Part shown: positions 43,718-53,337 of the stretch, piece by piece
How the letters are laid out: each line of letters begins with the position of its first letter
Numbering within the stretch: the first letter of the stretch is position 1
Source of the DNA: Limnobaculum parvum
Lineage (GTDB): Bacteria > Pseudomonadota > Gammaproteobacteria > Enterobacterales > Enterobacteriaceae
Length of the DNA stretch: 64,000 nt
NCBI RefSeq assembly: GCF_003096015.2
Contig: NZ_CP029185.2
Span: 3,010,001-3,074,000 of the forward strand
Reading direction: 5' to 3'
The notes under the pieces: generated by a model
Databases searched by the model: none
Told to the model about the DNA's origin: nothing
The model's input: only the letters and a program-made list of their open reading frames with translations
Program-made: the position numbers and the translations under genes

Positions 43718-45157
43718 TTACTCTTCAACCAGCAACTGCCCGATATTCCCGCGATCCGCCAGTTCCAGATTCTGGCTATAGTACATAAACGGGAAATGCG
43801 GCGACGATGGTTGGTTAAACTTCACCAACAATTCAACTTTGCCTTCAACCCAAACGGTATCTTTCCAGCCACTGTCTTCCAGCGAAGGATTCGCGCCATT
43901 AACTGAGCTGACAAAAAACGAAGCACCCTGAACATGGAATGCCTGAGGTTTAGCGGTGCTGACAGTCCAGCGCTCCCAGGTGCCTAGCTTCACTTTAGTA
44001 TCAATACGCAGTGGATCCCAAATAGCACCATTGATACCCGGAACATCACTGCCCAACACGAATTCGCGAGAACGGGCGATGCTACCGTCTAATACATCCA
44101 CCGACTTCAGACTAGCTGGGAGCTTATCCGTTACCAGCGCCATTAGCCCCGTTGGTTTAATGGTCAACACCAGTGATGAATTCAGAATGCTCGATGGTTC
44201 AAAGAAGCTACGGAGTCGATCGACAATACTGGCAGAAAGCCCGGCAGAAATGGATACTTCGTCCCCTTTTGACATATCAATCAACACTTCTCGACGCTCA
44301 CCCGGAGCCAAATTCAGTTGAGAAACAGCAACCGGAGCCGTCAACAGGCCGGTATCATTTGCAATCAGATGAAATGGCCGATTATCACTTAATGTCAGGG
44401 TATAGCGTCGGGAATTTGAGGCATTCAACAAACGTAATCTGACCCAGCCGCGGCCGACCTCAACATAAGGTCCACTAACGCCGTTGGTGAGTAAAGTATC
44501 ACCCAAAAAACCCAACTCACTGGCACCACTATTGGAATATTCCGACTGACCAAAAGAACTAAAGCGCTTATCCTGCAGAATAACGGGAAAATCATTAACC
44601 CCATACTGATTAGGAATCGCCAAACCGCGACTAATATCATCTTCAATAATCCACATACCGGCTAGACCGTTGTAAATATCAGAAGCAATCTTATTTGGCG
44701 TAATCGCGTGATACCAGCAGGTTGCAGCCTGCTGACGAACAGGAATAATCGGGGCCCAATCCACACCCGGTGACATCATACGCGCTGCATTTCCCATTAA
44801 AGTACCAGGAACCTGAAGCCCGCTCACCGTTACAGCGGCCGGATCGCTTAAGCGATTACTGTAGACCATCTTAACGTCATCACCATTGCGAACCCGAACC
44901 GTGGGTCCTAAATAGCGGCCATTAAACCCTAAGGTACTCACTCGGGCACCGGAGATAAATTCCCAATGGGCACGTTGAAGAGAAAGATAAAGCGGCTGAC
45001 CCTTGCGGGTTTCCAGCAGAGGAGGGACAGGCAATGCCACCTGAGGTGCTGCGGCAAACGCCGGAGAAACCATACTCGCACCCAACGTGGCACCCGTCGC
45101 CTGCAACAAGCGGCGGCGGCTAATTGGTATCATTTTGTTGTTAATCTTAGCAACCAT
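43718..45157 (-). CDS. sufI: Cell-division protein FtsP/SufI
   Basis: A 479-residue periplasmic protein of the multicopper-oxidase fold that protects the divisome under stress and is exported by the Tat system. The twin-arginine signal ISRRRLLQATG is followed by a hydrophobic segment ending AFAAAP. The protein lacks the usual copper-binding histidine clusters, as E. coli SufI does. GLQVPG and YNGLAGMWIIEDD match the family. The ATG at 45157 has GAAGG at a fair distance; a second ATG at 45133 would begin nearer the Tat motif but has no ribosome site. It precedes plsC, as in E. coli. Confidence 0.94.
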   Translation of the reverse strand: MVAKINNKMIPISRRRLLQATGATLGASMVSPAFAAAPQVALPVPPLLETRKGQPLYLSLQRAHWEFISGARVSTLGFNGRYLGPTVRVRNGDDVKMVYSNRLSDPAAVTVSGLQVPGTLMGNAARMMSPGVDWAPIIPVRQQAATCWYHAITPNKIASDIYNGLAGMWIIEDDISRGLAIPNQYGVNDFPVILQDKRFSSFGQSEYSNSGASELGFLGDTLLTNGVSGPYVEVGRGWVRLRLLNASNSRRYTLTLSDNRPFHLIANDTGLLTAPVAVSQLNLAPGERREVLIDMSKGDEVSISAGLSASIVDRLRSFFEPSSILNSSLVLTIKPTGLMALVTDKLPASLKSVDVLDGSIARSREFVLGSDVPGINGAIWDPLRIDTKVKLGTWERWTVSTAKPQAFHVQGASFFVSSVNGANPSLEDSGWKDTVWVEGKVELLVKFNQPSSPHFPFMYYSQNLELADRGNIGQLLVEE

Positions 45158-45361
45158 TCAAACAACCTTCGTGTATAACAGCTAAAGGGACCAATCCCGA
45201 TCCGCTTTGTATTGTCAGCGTCAAAAAATATCACGCTAATGTATTGGTATCACGTTATGCAAAACAAAATGGCAGGATCGTCGATTTGCACTGGCGATAA
45301 ACGCCAGCACCCACATTACAATCACTGCCGTACAAATTACCAATAAGGGTAATAAACGTTA

Positions 45362-46102
45362 TTAATGTTGACGGTCGGCTGCTTCACGTTCAGCAACTTC
45401 CTGATCCAGCAGAGCCAACTTTGCCGTCATGACGTCATGACAGTGTTGTGCCAGTTCGCGCACCTGATCTTTATCATAGCTGCTGGTATCAATAGGAGAC
45501 ATCATCTCTACAATCGCATGACCATTATTCCAACGGTTCAGCTTTATCTTACCACTAGTACTGGAAACGCAAATCGGCACAACCGGTACACCCGCAGCAA
45601 TAGCCGCATGAAAAGCACCCGTTTTGAACGGCATTAAACCGCGCCCTCTGCTGCGTGTACCTTCCGGGAACATCCACACCGAGATATCACGTTTTTTCAT
45701 CTGCTCAATAATTTGGTAAATGGTACCGCGAGATTTTGTTTTATTATTGCGATCAATCAAAATATTGCCAGTCAGCCAATAGAAGGGGCCAAAGAAAGGA
45801 ACCCACAGCAGACTTTTTTTACCCACCGTCACCGTTCTTGGCTGTACGGCAGCAGCCGCCGTTACCATATCGTAATTATTCTGATGGTTGGCAATATAAA
45901 TACAATTTCCGTCAGCTTTAACCTCTGGATTAACGCGCGTTTCCACCGTTAAGCCAAATACCGGTGCCAGACGACCAAACAGTCGACCGAAAGTATAGGA
46001 ATGGCGAGGGTTGCGCGGGCTAAAAAGACAATATAACGAGCCAACCAGACAAACCAGAATGCAAAATGGAATAACAATCAAAGCACGCAGAATAACTAAC
46101 AT
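45362..46102 (-). CDS. plsC: 1-acyl-sn-glycerol-3-phosphate acyltransferase
   Basis: An inner-membrane enzyme that acylates lysophosphatidic acid to phosphatidic acid, the second step of phospholipid synthesis. The 246-residue protein has N-terminal membrane segments and the acyltransferase motifs NHQNNYD (HX4D) and FPEGTRSRG. The start at 46102 (MLVILRALIVIPFCIL) aligns with E. coli PlsC; TGAGGT precedes it and partly encodes the extra residues of the longer frame from 46117. It lies between sufI and parC on the same strand. Confidence 0.95.
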   Translation of the reverse strand: MLVILRALIVIPFCILVCLVGSLYCLFSPRNPRHSYTFGRLFGRLAPVFGLTVETRVNPEVKADGNCIYIANHQNNYDMVTAAAAVQPRTVTVGKKSLLWVPFFGPFYWLTGNILIDRNNKTKSRGTIYQIIEQMKKRDISVWMFPEGTRSRGRGLMPFKTGAFHAAIAAGVPVVPICVSSTSGKIKLNRWNNGHAIVEMMSPIDTSSYDKDQVRELAQHCHDVMTAKLALLDQEVAEREAADRQH

Positions 46103-46303
46103 ATAAACCTCATTCATTTATAGCCGATAAGTATACCGACTTATAAAGAAAACGCACTGATTCCAATAATAAGTCAAATGAGGGAATCGATTTTATTTCA
46201 ATCACTCATAATGCAAAAAATCCTCCCTTTTGCTGAATCAGTATCTCACTATTCAGAGGAAACCCCGTTTAATCGCATCATCAGTGGGAAAACAGTGATT
46301 GCA

Positions 46304-46339
46304 GAAACGAAACAGGCTGCTCTGTAAACAGAGCAGCCT
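46304..46339 (-). terminator. Rho-independent terminator of parC
   Basis: On the minus strand AGGCTGCTCTG-TTTA-CAGAGCAGCCT makes a perfect eleven-pair stem, followed by GTTTCGTTTC. It begins 30 bases past the parC stop codon. Confidence 0.85.
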
Positions 46340-46368
46340 GAGTTTTCATCCATATTTCCGCAGCCAAA

Positions 46369-48645
46369 TCACTCGGTGACCGGTGCCTCTTCAACTGGTG
46401 AAGGAGGGGTTTCAACATCAATATCATCGATACGTTGCAACCCTCGAGGTAACAGCGTTCCTTTACGTCCCCTTTCAGCGCGGAATTTCTGCAAATCTTC
46501 CGGCCGCAGTAGCAGCTTACGTTTACCTACGTGTAGCGTCACGGATGATTTCGCCGTCAGGATAAATAAATAAGCAATCCGATCTTCACCTGCGGCAGCC
46601 TGTGCCGAAGGAATAGAAATAATCTTATTACCTTTACCTTTCGACAACTGTGGCAAATCACCGACGGGGAACAGCAGCATTCTGCCAGCGGTAGTAATGG
46701 TTAACAGCAGATCGTCTTCACTGTTGACTTCCAGCGGCATTAGCACTTTGGCATTATCCGGCAGAGTAATCATCGTTTTACCGTTACGGTTACGAGCCAC
46801 CAGATCTTCAAAGGTACAGATAAAACCATACCCAGCATCCGATGCCATCAGTAACTTCTGGTCGTCAGCGTGCATTAACACCTGCTCAACCGTTGCGCCC
46901 GGCGGCGGAGCGAGTTTGCCGGTCAACGGCTCACCTTGTCCACGCGCAGACGGTAACGTCAACGGATCCAGTGCATAGCTGCGTCCGGTTGAGTCAATAA
47001 ACACCACTGGCTGATTACTCTTACCGCGAGCAGCGGCTTTGAAGCTGTCGCCAGCGCGATAGCTCAGCCCCGATGGCTCAATATCATGACCCTTGGCACT
47101 ACGCACCCATCCCATATCAGAAAGAACAATGGTCACCGGCTCTGAAGGAACAATATCATGTTCGCTCATTGCTTTAGCTTCAGTACGTATCACCAGCGGT
47201 GAACGACGATCGTCACCGTAGGTTTGTGCATCCGCTAGAATCTCTTTCTTAATCAGCGAGCTCAGCTTACGATCGGAGCTCAACAGACCTTGTAGGTATT
47301 CGCGCTCTTTTTCCAGCTCGGCTTGCTCACCGCGAATATTCATCTCTTCCAGTTTGGCAAGATGACGCAGTTTCAATTCCAGAATCGCTTCGGCCTGAGT
47401 ATCACTGATGTTAAAACGCTGCATCAATGCCGGCTTTGGCTCATCTTCGGTACGAATAATCTCGATCACTTCATCAATATTCAGGAAGGCCGCCAGTAAC
47501 CCCTCCAAAATATGCAGGCGTTTCAGTACGCGCTCCAAACGGTGATTCAAACGACGAACCACCGTATTACGGCGGAAAATCAACCACTCCGACAGGATCT
47601 CAACCAGATTTTTCACCGCAGGGCGACCATCTAGACCCAGCATATTCAGGTTAACGCGGTAACTTTTTTCCAGATCGGTGGTGGCAAACAGATGATTCAT
47701 CACCTGTTCCAGATCGATACGGTTAGAACGAGGGACTAACACTAGGCGAGTTGGATTCTCGTGATCTGACTCATCGCGCAGATCCTCCACCATCGGCAGC
47801 TTTTTCGCCCTCATCTGGCTGGCGATCTGTTCCATCACCTTAGCGCCAGAAGTTTGATGCGGAAGCGCAGTAATGACGATATCGCCATCCTCTCGCTTCC
47901 ACACGGCTCGCATACGAATCGAACCTTTACCGCTCTGATAGATTTTTCTGATTTCATCCTGTGAGGTGATGATTTCAGCTTCTGTTGGATAGTCTGGCCC
48001 CTGAATTTCGGTCATCAGATTATCTAGCGTGGCGTTGGGGTTATCCAACAGCATCACTGCGGCATTAGCCACTTCACGCACGTTATGCGGAGGGATATCC
48101 GTTGCCATACCAACCGCAATACCGGTAGTCCCATTCAACAGAATGTTCGGCAAACGGGCAGGCAGCATTTTAGGCTCCTGCATCGTGCCGTCAAAATTTG
48201 GTACGTAGTCTACGGTTCCCTGACCCAGTTCACCCAACAGCAGTTCGGCATATTTAGACAGGCGAGATTCGGTATAACGCATGGCGGCGAACGACTTAGG
48301 ATCGTCCGGTGCCCCCCAGTTTCCCTGACCGTCTACCAACGGGTAGCGATAGGAGAATGGCTGCGCCATCAATACCATCGCTTCATAACAGGCGCTGTCG
48401 CCGTGAGGATGATATTTACCCAGCACGTCACCCACGGTACGTGCCGATTTCTTAAACTTAGCCGCGGCATTCAGCCCCAGCTCAGACATTGCATAAACGA
48501 TACGACGTTGTACTGGCTTCAACCCATCGCCAATAAAGGGCAATGCGCGATCCATAATGACGTACATTGAGTAGTTAAGGTACGCATTCTCAGTAAACTG
48601 GTGGAGCGGTTGGCGTTCCACACCGTCGTGAGTTATATCACTCAT
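46369..48645 (-). CDS. parC: DNA topoisomerase IV subunit A
   Basis: A 758-residue cytosolic subunit that cuts and rejoins DNA in topoisomerase IV, which unlinks daughter chromosomes. The catalytic tyrosine is Tyr124 in AMRYTESRL, corresponding to E. coli Tyr120, because the N-terminus here is four residues longer. The quinolone-resistance region reads HPHGDSACYE with Ser84 and Glu88 (E. coli Ser80 and Glu84), so the common resistance changes are absent. The C-terminal part holds the DNA-wrapping repeats. It lies 71 bases after parE on the same strand. Confidence 0.97.
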   Translation of the reverse strand: MSDITHDGVERQPLHQFTENAYLNYSMYVIMDRALPFIGDGLKPVQRRIVYAMSELGLNAAAKFKKSARTVGDVLGKYHPHGDSACYEAMVLMAQPFSYRYPLVDGQGNWGAPDDPKSFAAMRYTESRLSKYAELLLGELGQGTVDYVPNFDGTMQEPKMLPARLPNILLNGTTGIAVGMATDIPPHNVREVANAAVMLLDNPNATLDNLMTEIQGPDYPTEAEIITSQDEIRKIYQSGKGSIRMRAVWKREDGDIVITALPHQTSGAKVMEQIASQMRAKKLPMVEDLRDESDHENPTRLVLVPRSNRIDLEQVMNHLFATTDLEKSYRVNLNMLGLDGRPAVKNLVEILSEWLIFRRNTVVRRLNHRLERVLKRLHILEGLLAAFLNIDEVIEIIRTEDEPKPALMQRFNISDTQAEAILELKLRHLAKLEEMNIRGEQAELEKEREYLQGLLSSDRKLSSLIKKEILADAQTYGDDRRSPLVIRTEAKAMSEHDIVPSEPVTIVLSDMGWVRSAKGHDIEPSGLSYRAGDSFKAAARGKSNQPVVFIDSTGRSYALDPLTLPSARGQGEPLTGKLAPPPGATVEQVLMHADDQKLLMASDAGYGFICTFEDLVARNRNGKTMITLPDNAKVLMPLEVNSEDDLLLTITTAGRMLLFPVGDLPQLSKGKGNKIISIPSAQAAAGEDRIAYLFILTAKSSVTLHVGKRKLLLRPEDLQKFRAERGRKGTLLPRGLQRIDDIDVETPPSPVEEAPVTE

Positions 48646-48716
48646 AGAATTACTCTTTCCTTTCCCGTTTTCATTTAAAGCATTGGCTAGACAAAAACGG
48701 GGTTCAGATACCGATA

Positions 48717-50606
48717 TTAAACATCAAGTTCCACACGATCGCCTTTTTCCTGTAACCAGTTACGGCGATCTTCTGAACGTTTCTTCGCTAACAGCATATC
48801 CATCAGGGCCATAGTGGTTTCGCTGTCTTCAAGGGTTAGCTGAACCAAACGACGGGTATTTGGATCCATCGTGGTTTCACGCAGTTGTAGCGGGTTCATC
48901 TCACCCAACCCTTTAAAACGCTGTACGTTTGGTTTGCCTTTCTTGCGTTTTAGCTGCTCCAGCACGCCCTCTTTTTCCTGTTCATCCAGCGCGTAGTAAA
49001 CTTCTTTTCCCAGATCGATACGGTACAGCGGCGGCATCGCCACGTAGACGTGTCCCTCTTCTACCATCTTACGGAAATGGCGAACAAACAGCGCGCAAAT
49101 CAGGGTAGCAATATGCAGACCATCGGAGTCCGCATCCGCTAGGATACATACTTTGCCGTAGCGTAGTTGGCTGAGGTCGTCACTGTCTGGATCAATACCA
49201 ATCGCCACCGAGATGTCATGAATTTCCTGAGAAGCCAGAACCTCATCGGAAGAGACTTCCCAAGTATTCAGAATCTTACCCTTCAGCGGCATAATCGCCT
49301 GAAATTCGCGGCTACGCGCCTGCTTGGCTGAACCGCCCGCAGAATCCCCTTCCACCAGAAACAGTTCGGTAACGCTTAAATCTTGTGATGAACAATCTGC
49401 CAGTTTGCCCGGCAAAGCAGGCCCACTAACCAGTTTTTTCCGCACCACTTTTTTTGCCGCCCGCATACGCTGCTGGGCGCTGAAAATGGCCAGTTCGGCT
49501 AACTGCTCCGCCGCCTGCACGTTTTGGTTCAGCCACAGGCTGAAGGCATCTTTAATAATGCCGGAAACAAACGCTGAACTTTGACGAGACGATAAACGCT
49601 CTTTGGTTTGACCGGCAAACTGCGGATCCTGCATTTTCAGGGAAAGAACGTAAGCGCAGCGATCCCAAATATCTTCCGCACTCAGCTTTACGCCACGAGG
49701 CAGCAGATTGCGGAATTCGCAAAATTCACGCATCGCATCCAGCAACCCCTGACGCAGGCCGTTAACGTGAGTCCCCCCCTGCATGGTTGGGATCAGGTTT
49801 ACGTAGCTTTCGCTCAGTACTTCCCCCCCTTCCGGCAGCCATAACAGCGCCCAGTCCACCGCTTCAGTATCACCAGCAAAAGCACCGACAAAAGGTTTTT
49901 CTGGCAGTGTTATCAAGCCATTTACTGCTTCCATCAGGTAATCGGTCAAACCATCCTGATAGCACCAGCGCTGCTCGGTACCATTCACTTTATCGGTAAA
50001 GATAATCTCAACGCCAGGGCAGAGAACGGCTTTCGCCTTTAGCACGTGCACTAGGCGAGAGACAGAAAATCGTGGGCTGTCAAAAAAGCTAGGATCCGGC
50101 CAAAAGTGAACGCTGGTGCCGGTATTACGGCGACCACAGGTACCGATAACCGCCAGATCCTGCACTTTATCACCGTTTTCAAATGCAATGCTGTATACCT
50201 GCGCGTCACGACGCACCGTCACTTCCACACGGGTAGACAGGGCGTTAACTACCGAAATCCCTACTCCGTGTAGACCACCGGAAAACTGGTAGTTTTTGTT
50301 AGAGAACTTACCGCCTGCATGTAAGCGACACATGATAAGCTCAATCGCCGTTACGCCTTCTTCAGGATGAATGTCGACAGGCATACCGCGGCCGTCGTCG
50401 ATCACTTCCAGCGACTGGTCTTCATACAAAATAACTTCAATTTTACTCGCGTGACCGGCTAACGCCTCATCAACGCTGTTATCAATAACTTCCTGCCCGA
50501 GATGATTCGGACGAGAGGTATCGGTGTACATGCCGGGACGGCGTCGTACTGGTTCAAGGCCGCTGAGCACCTCAATGGAATCAGCGTTATAACTGGATTG
50601 GCTCAT
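48717..50606 (-). CDS. parE: DNA topoisomerase IV subunit B
   Basis: A 629-residue ATPase subunit of topoisomerase IV. The GHKL ATP site is visible as EVIDNSVDEALAG, DDGRGMPVD and GGLHGVG; the TOPRIM part has EGDSAGGSAKQARSREFQ and DADSDGLH, which hold the metal-binding acids; GLGEMNPLQLRETTMDP is near the C-terminus. Length is one residue below E. coli ParE. It is preceded by yqiA across 102 bases and followed by parC, which are in one cluster here, so the two subunits can be made together. Confidence 0.97.
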   Translation of the reverse strand: MSQSSYNADSIEVLSGLEPVRRRPGMYTDTSRPNHLGQEVIDNSVDEALAGHASKIEVILYEDQSLEVIDDGRGMPVDIHPEEGVTAIELIMCRLHAGGKFSNKNYQFSGGLHGVGISVVNALSTRVEVTVRRDAQVYSIAFENGDKVQDLAVIGTCGRRNTGTSVHFWPDPSFFDSPRFSVSRLVHVLKAKAVLCPGVEIIFTDKVNGTEQRWCYQDGLTDYLMEAVNGLITLPEKPFVGAFAGDTEAVDWALLWLPEGGEVLSESYVNLIPTMQGGTHVNGLRQGLLDAMREFCEFRNLLPRGVKLSAEDIWDRCAYVLSLKMQDPQFAGQTKERLSSRQSSAFVSGIIKDAFSLWLNQNVQAAEQLAELAIFSAQQRMRAAKKVVRKKLVSGPALPGKLADCSSQDLSVTELFLVEGDSAGGSAKQARSREFQAIMPLKGKILNTWEVSSDEVLASQEIHDISVAIGIDPDSDDLSQLRYGKVCILADADSDGLHIATLICALFVRHFRKMVEEGHVYVAMPPLYRIDLGKEVYYALDEQEKEGVLEQLKRKKGKPNVQRFKGLGEMNPLQLRETTMDPNTRRLVQLTLEDSETTMALMDMLLAKKRSEDRRNWLQEKGDRVELDV

Positions 50607-50708
50607 TGTTTGGTTTCTGGATAAGTTTCAGGGCATAAAAACGATCATTGTTTATTATCGGTGTAAACCGGCTAACCTTCCATAGTATGGCAGGCCGAAG
50701 CTACTTAT

Positions 50709-51299
50709 TTAGCATTTAGCCGCAGCAAGCCCTAAAAAATCAACAATCGGGGAAAAATAGTGATCAAAGCTGACAAAACTGTGGTTCCCACCGGACTCCA
50801 CCGTTTGTCGACAAGAGGTGTAGTAAGTGACCGCCTGACGATAATCAAGCACTTCATCTCCAGTCTGTTGCAGTAGCCACAAAAGGTCCGGAGACTCCAG
50901 CGGTTCTATCTGCATTACTTTGAGGTCGTAAACATGACGTGACTCTACCACATATTGCTGTCCGGTGTAGGGATTCTGATACTCGCCAATATATTCCTGC
51001 AGCCACTCAAACGGTTTTACTGCTGGATTAACGACTACCGCAGGCAACATAAAACACTGAGATAACCAAGTAGCATAATAACCACCCAACGAGGAACCAA
51101 CAATCCCCAGAGGCTCTCCCACACGGTCCAGTACGATTTGCTCCAGTAGCTCTGCCGCTTCCGCAGGAGAAGCCGGTATTTGTGGAATCAACACCTCAAT
51201 ATGCGGATGGTGCTCCGCCAACCAATGCTTAAAATTAACGGCTTTAGCAGACTGAGGTGAACTATTAAACCCATGTATATAAAGCAGAGTCGTCATCAA
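50709..51299 (-). CDS. yqiA: Esterase YqiA
   Basis: A 196-residue cytosolic alpha/beta-hydrolase, shown in E. coli to hydrolyse short acyl esters in vitro. The nucleophile elbow is GSSLGGYY, with the catalytic serine in GSS, and the C-terminal histidine is in GGNHSF. The N-terminal TLLYIHGFNSSPQSAKA is the oxyanion region. It overlaps cpdA by four bases (ATGA), indicating translational coupling, and precedes parE. MMTTL offers two possible ATG codons. Confidence 0.93.
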   Translation of the reverse strand: MMTTLLYIHGFNSSPQSAKAVNFKHWLAEHHPHIEVLIPQIPASPAEAAELLEQIVLDRVGEPLGIVGSSLGGYYATWLSQCFMLPAVVVNPAVKPFEWLQEYIGEYQNPYTGQQYVVESRHVYDLKVMQIEPLESPDLLWLLQQTGDEVLDYRQAVTYYTSCRQTVESGGNHSFVSFDHYFSPIVDFLGLAAAKC

Positions 51300-52123
51300 T
51301 AACCATCCGAGTTCATGTCAGGACGGAATACATCGCCCTCAAGGCGGCATACCGTAGTTTCAATGGAACCATCAGAATAGAGATCGAGATAACGCCAGCC
51401 CGGCGCTAAGTCATCAATAGTAAAGTTAGTACAGTGGGGTTTAAATTGCACACAAGTAGAAGGAGATGCCAGAACCCGCCGTCCATGCCAGTCAAGATCG
51501 AGATCCTGATGGATATGTCCACACAACAAAGTTTTAGCCTGAGGATGTCTGTCGAGTACTTCCGCCAATATATGGGAATTACGTAGGCTATGTTGATCCA
51601 GCCAAGTACAACCCGAAGAGTGAGGATGGTGATGGAGCAAAATCAAAGCATGACGGTCGCTGTATTGTGTGAGTGAGCGATCAAGCCAGTGCAACTGATA
51701 TTCACTCAGCTCACCGTGGGGTACACCTAACACCTGACTATCCAGTAAAATGATGTACCAGTCTTCGCCAAGCAGCACCTGCTTTGAAGGAAGTATCTGT
51801 GCCGCAGCCATAGCGTCAACCATCGCCGGCTGAAAATCATGATTCCCCGGCAACCACACGCATGGCGCAGGTAAAGTCGCAATACCTGTGGTAAAACGTT
51901 CATATGCGGCAAAGGAGCGATCCTGAGCCAAATCACCCGTTGCGACGATTAAATCGTAATCGTGCCCCCTTTCGGCGATGGCACGTAATACCGCCTGATA
52001 ACTTTTCAGGGTATTCACCCCCAAAAGTGTTTCATCAGCACCAGCAAATAAGTGAGTATCAGTAATCTGCAAAACTCTCACTTTAGACCCACGCGCTAAA
52101 GGGAGTTGAAAAAGGCTTTCCAA
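51296..52123 (-). CDS. cpdA: 3',5'-cyclic-AMP phosphodiesterase
   Basis: A 275-residue cytosolic metallophosphoesterase that breaks cAMP to AMP and so lowers the CRP signal. The two-metal motifs appear in order: ITDTHLF, ATGDLAQD, LPGNHDF, LLHHHPHSSGC and LLCGHIHQD. It lies 50 bases after yqiB and overlaps yqiA by four bases. The window also holds CRP targets (mtl), so changes in cAMP would act on them. Confidence 0.95.
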   Translation of the reverse strand: MESLFQLPLARGSKVRVLQITDTHLFAGADETLLGVNTLKSYQAVLRAIAERGHDYDLIVATGDLAQDRSFAAYERFTTGIATLPAPCVWLPGNHDFQPAMVDAMAAAQILPSKQVLLGEDWYIILLDSQVLGVPHGELSEYQLHWLDRSLTQYSDRHALILLHHHPHSSGCTWLDQHSLRNSHILAEVLDRHPQAKTLLCGHIHQDLDLDWHGRRVLASPSTCVQFKPHCTNFTIDDLAPGWRYLDLYSDGSIETTVCRLEGDVFRPDMNSDGY

Positions 52124-52173
52124 GAGATTTCCTTCAAAAGGCTTAAGTTAGTAAGCTCCTGCTTTCTAAGTGT

Positions 52174-52599
52174 TTAACAAATTGGAACAGACATTGTTCC
52201 TTTCACCAGACAAAAGCGCAACCAGTCCGCCAAAAATTGGTTAATTTGGTGTTTTTCGTCACGCTGGTGTAATTTTTTATTAGGATAATCATAACTTGCT
52301 TTAAATCTAAAGATCTGTTGACTAGAACACACTTCTGCAACTAACGCGTCATGGTAAAGCCGCACATTTAAGCAGGGCATGCTCCAATAACTCACTTTAG
52401 GAAAAACTTGCTTAATAGAGACATAAGAGGTGTAACGGGTAGATTCAAGCGTTTCAATGCGATACACCGCTCCGGCAACTTGCAGTTCCACCTGACTTCC
52501 TGGCCTATCATCACGGGGAATCAGGCGTCGCAATTGAGCATAATTGACTTCCGTTAAGCGCATCATGGCAGGAAAATCTGGTACATATTTCTTTTTCAT
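52174..52599 (-). CDS. yqiB: DUF1249 family protein YqiB
   Basis: A 141-residue cytosolic protein of unknown function, conserved next to cpdA in enterobacteria. The C-terminal block QIFRFKASYDYPNKKLHQRDE is almost identical to E. coli YqiB. It has no signal peptide, membrane segment or recognised catalytic motif. It follows an orphan gene and an AT-rich gap instead of nudF directly. Confidence 0.93.
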   Translation of the reverse strand: MKKKYVPDFPAMMRLTEVNYAQLRRLIPRDDRPGSQVELQVAGAVYRIETLESTRYTSYVSIKQVFPKVSYWSMPCLNVRLYHDALVAEVCSSQQIFRFKASYDYPNKKLHQRDEKHQINQFLADWLRFCLVKGTMSVPIC

Positions 52600-52888
52600 T
52601 TCACCCTGCCCATTGCTGTTTTTTATACGAAACCAATCCTAACACTCGATTTTAACATCATTTTTATCAGTACAATTATTCTATACTTCCGTCTCATATC
52701 AGGCGGCCTATTATTATTCGAGAACCACCCAGAAATAAAGAATCAATTAGTCAGGAAAAGTAAAGGGGAAGAGTTAACGTTTATCGCGTTCTGCCAAATA
52801 TGCCTGGGAGTTATCAGGCATAATATAATAATGACATTGACGAAAAATACCGCGGTGTTACGTCCTTATAGCCACCATAATATTATGG
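52600..52888. other. AT-rich gap between the orphan gene and yqiB
   Basis: The 289-base gap contains TGCCTG-N8-CAGGCA (near 52801-52820) and the palindrome CCATAATATTATGG (52875-52888) next to the orphan stop codon. It probably carries a promoter for yqiB-cpdA-yqiA-parE, separated from nudF by the orphan gene. Confidence 0.4.
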
Positions 52889-53227
52889 TTAAATATGTTC
52901 GTAATTAACCTCACAATAAAAACCTTTCATATCGCTGCCGCCAGAAATCAGCCTGTAACTGATAATTTGGTCATTTGCTTTTCTGGAATAAAACGTAAAA
53001 TTAGTGTGTTGCATCAGAGAAACAAACGACATGAAATGCATCTTAATAGTATGAATGTCAGGTTGTCTTAACATCACCTCAATGTAGTATTTGTTATCAA
53101 TTACCTCATAGCTAAATTCAACGACCTTCTCATCCAGATGGAAAAAATCGTGAATTTCAGAATCAATCCACGGATCGGTAATTAGCTCAATGCTGTTAAT
53201 AATATTATCAACAATCTTATTGGCCAC
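52889..53227 (-). CDS. Small orphan protein inserted in the nudF-yqiB region
   Basis: A 112-residue protein I do not recognise: acidic N-terminal half (DPWIDSEIHDFFHLDEKVVEF), then alternating strands (YYIEVMLRQ, MHFMSFVSLM), no signal peptide. It is far more AT-rich than its neighbours. In E. coli nudF, yqiB, cpdA, yqiA and parE form one run, so this gene breaks a conserved operon. Position and composition suggest horizontal gain. Function unknown; small acidic orphans of this kind are often immunity proteins, but no partner is visible. The frame has GAGGGGGT-like bases before the ATG as a ribosome site. Confidence 0.7.
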   Translation of the reverse strand: MANKIVDNIINSIELITDPWIDSEIHDFFHLDEKVVEFSYEVIDNKYYIEVMLRQPDIHTIKMHFMSFVSLMQHTNFTFYSRKANDQIISYRLISGGSDMKGFYCEVNYEHI

Positions 53228-53337
53228 AGAACACCCCCTCTCATAATTATTCCTTTTATATTAGCAGTATCCGAATAATTTAACAGGAAACCGCAGAATA
53301 AAATCTCTGCGGCATAAAATCACTGATTGCCCGATTG

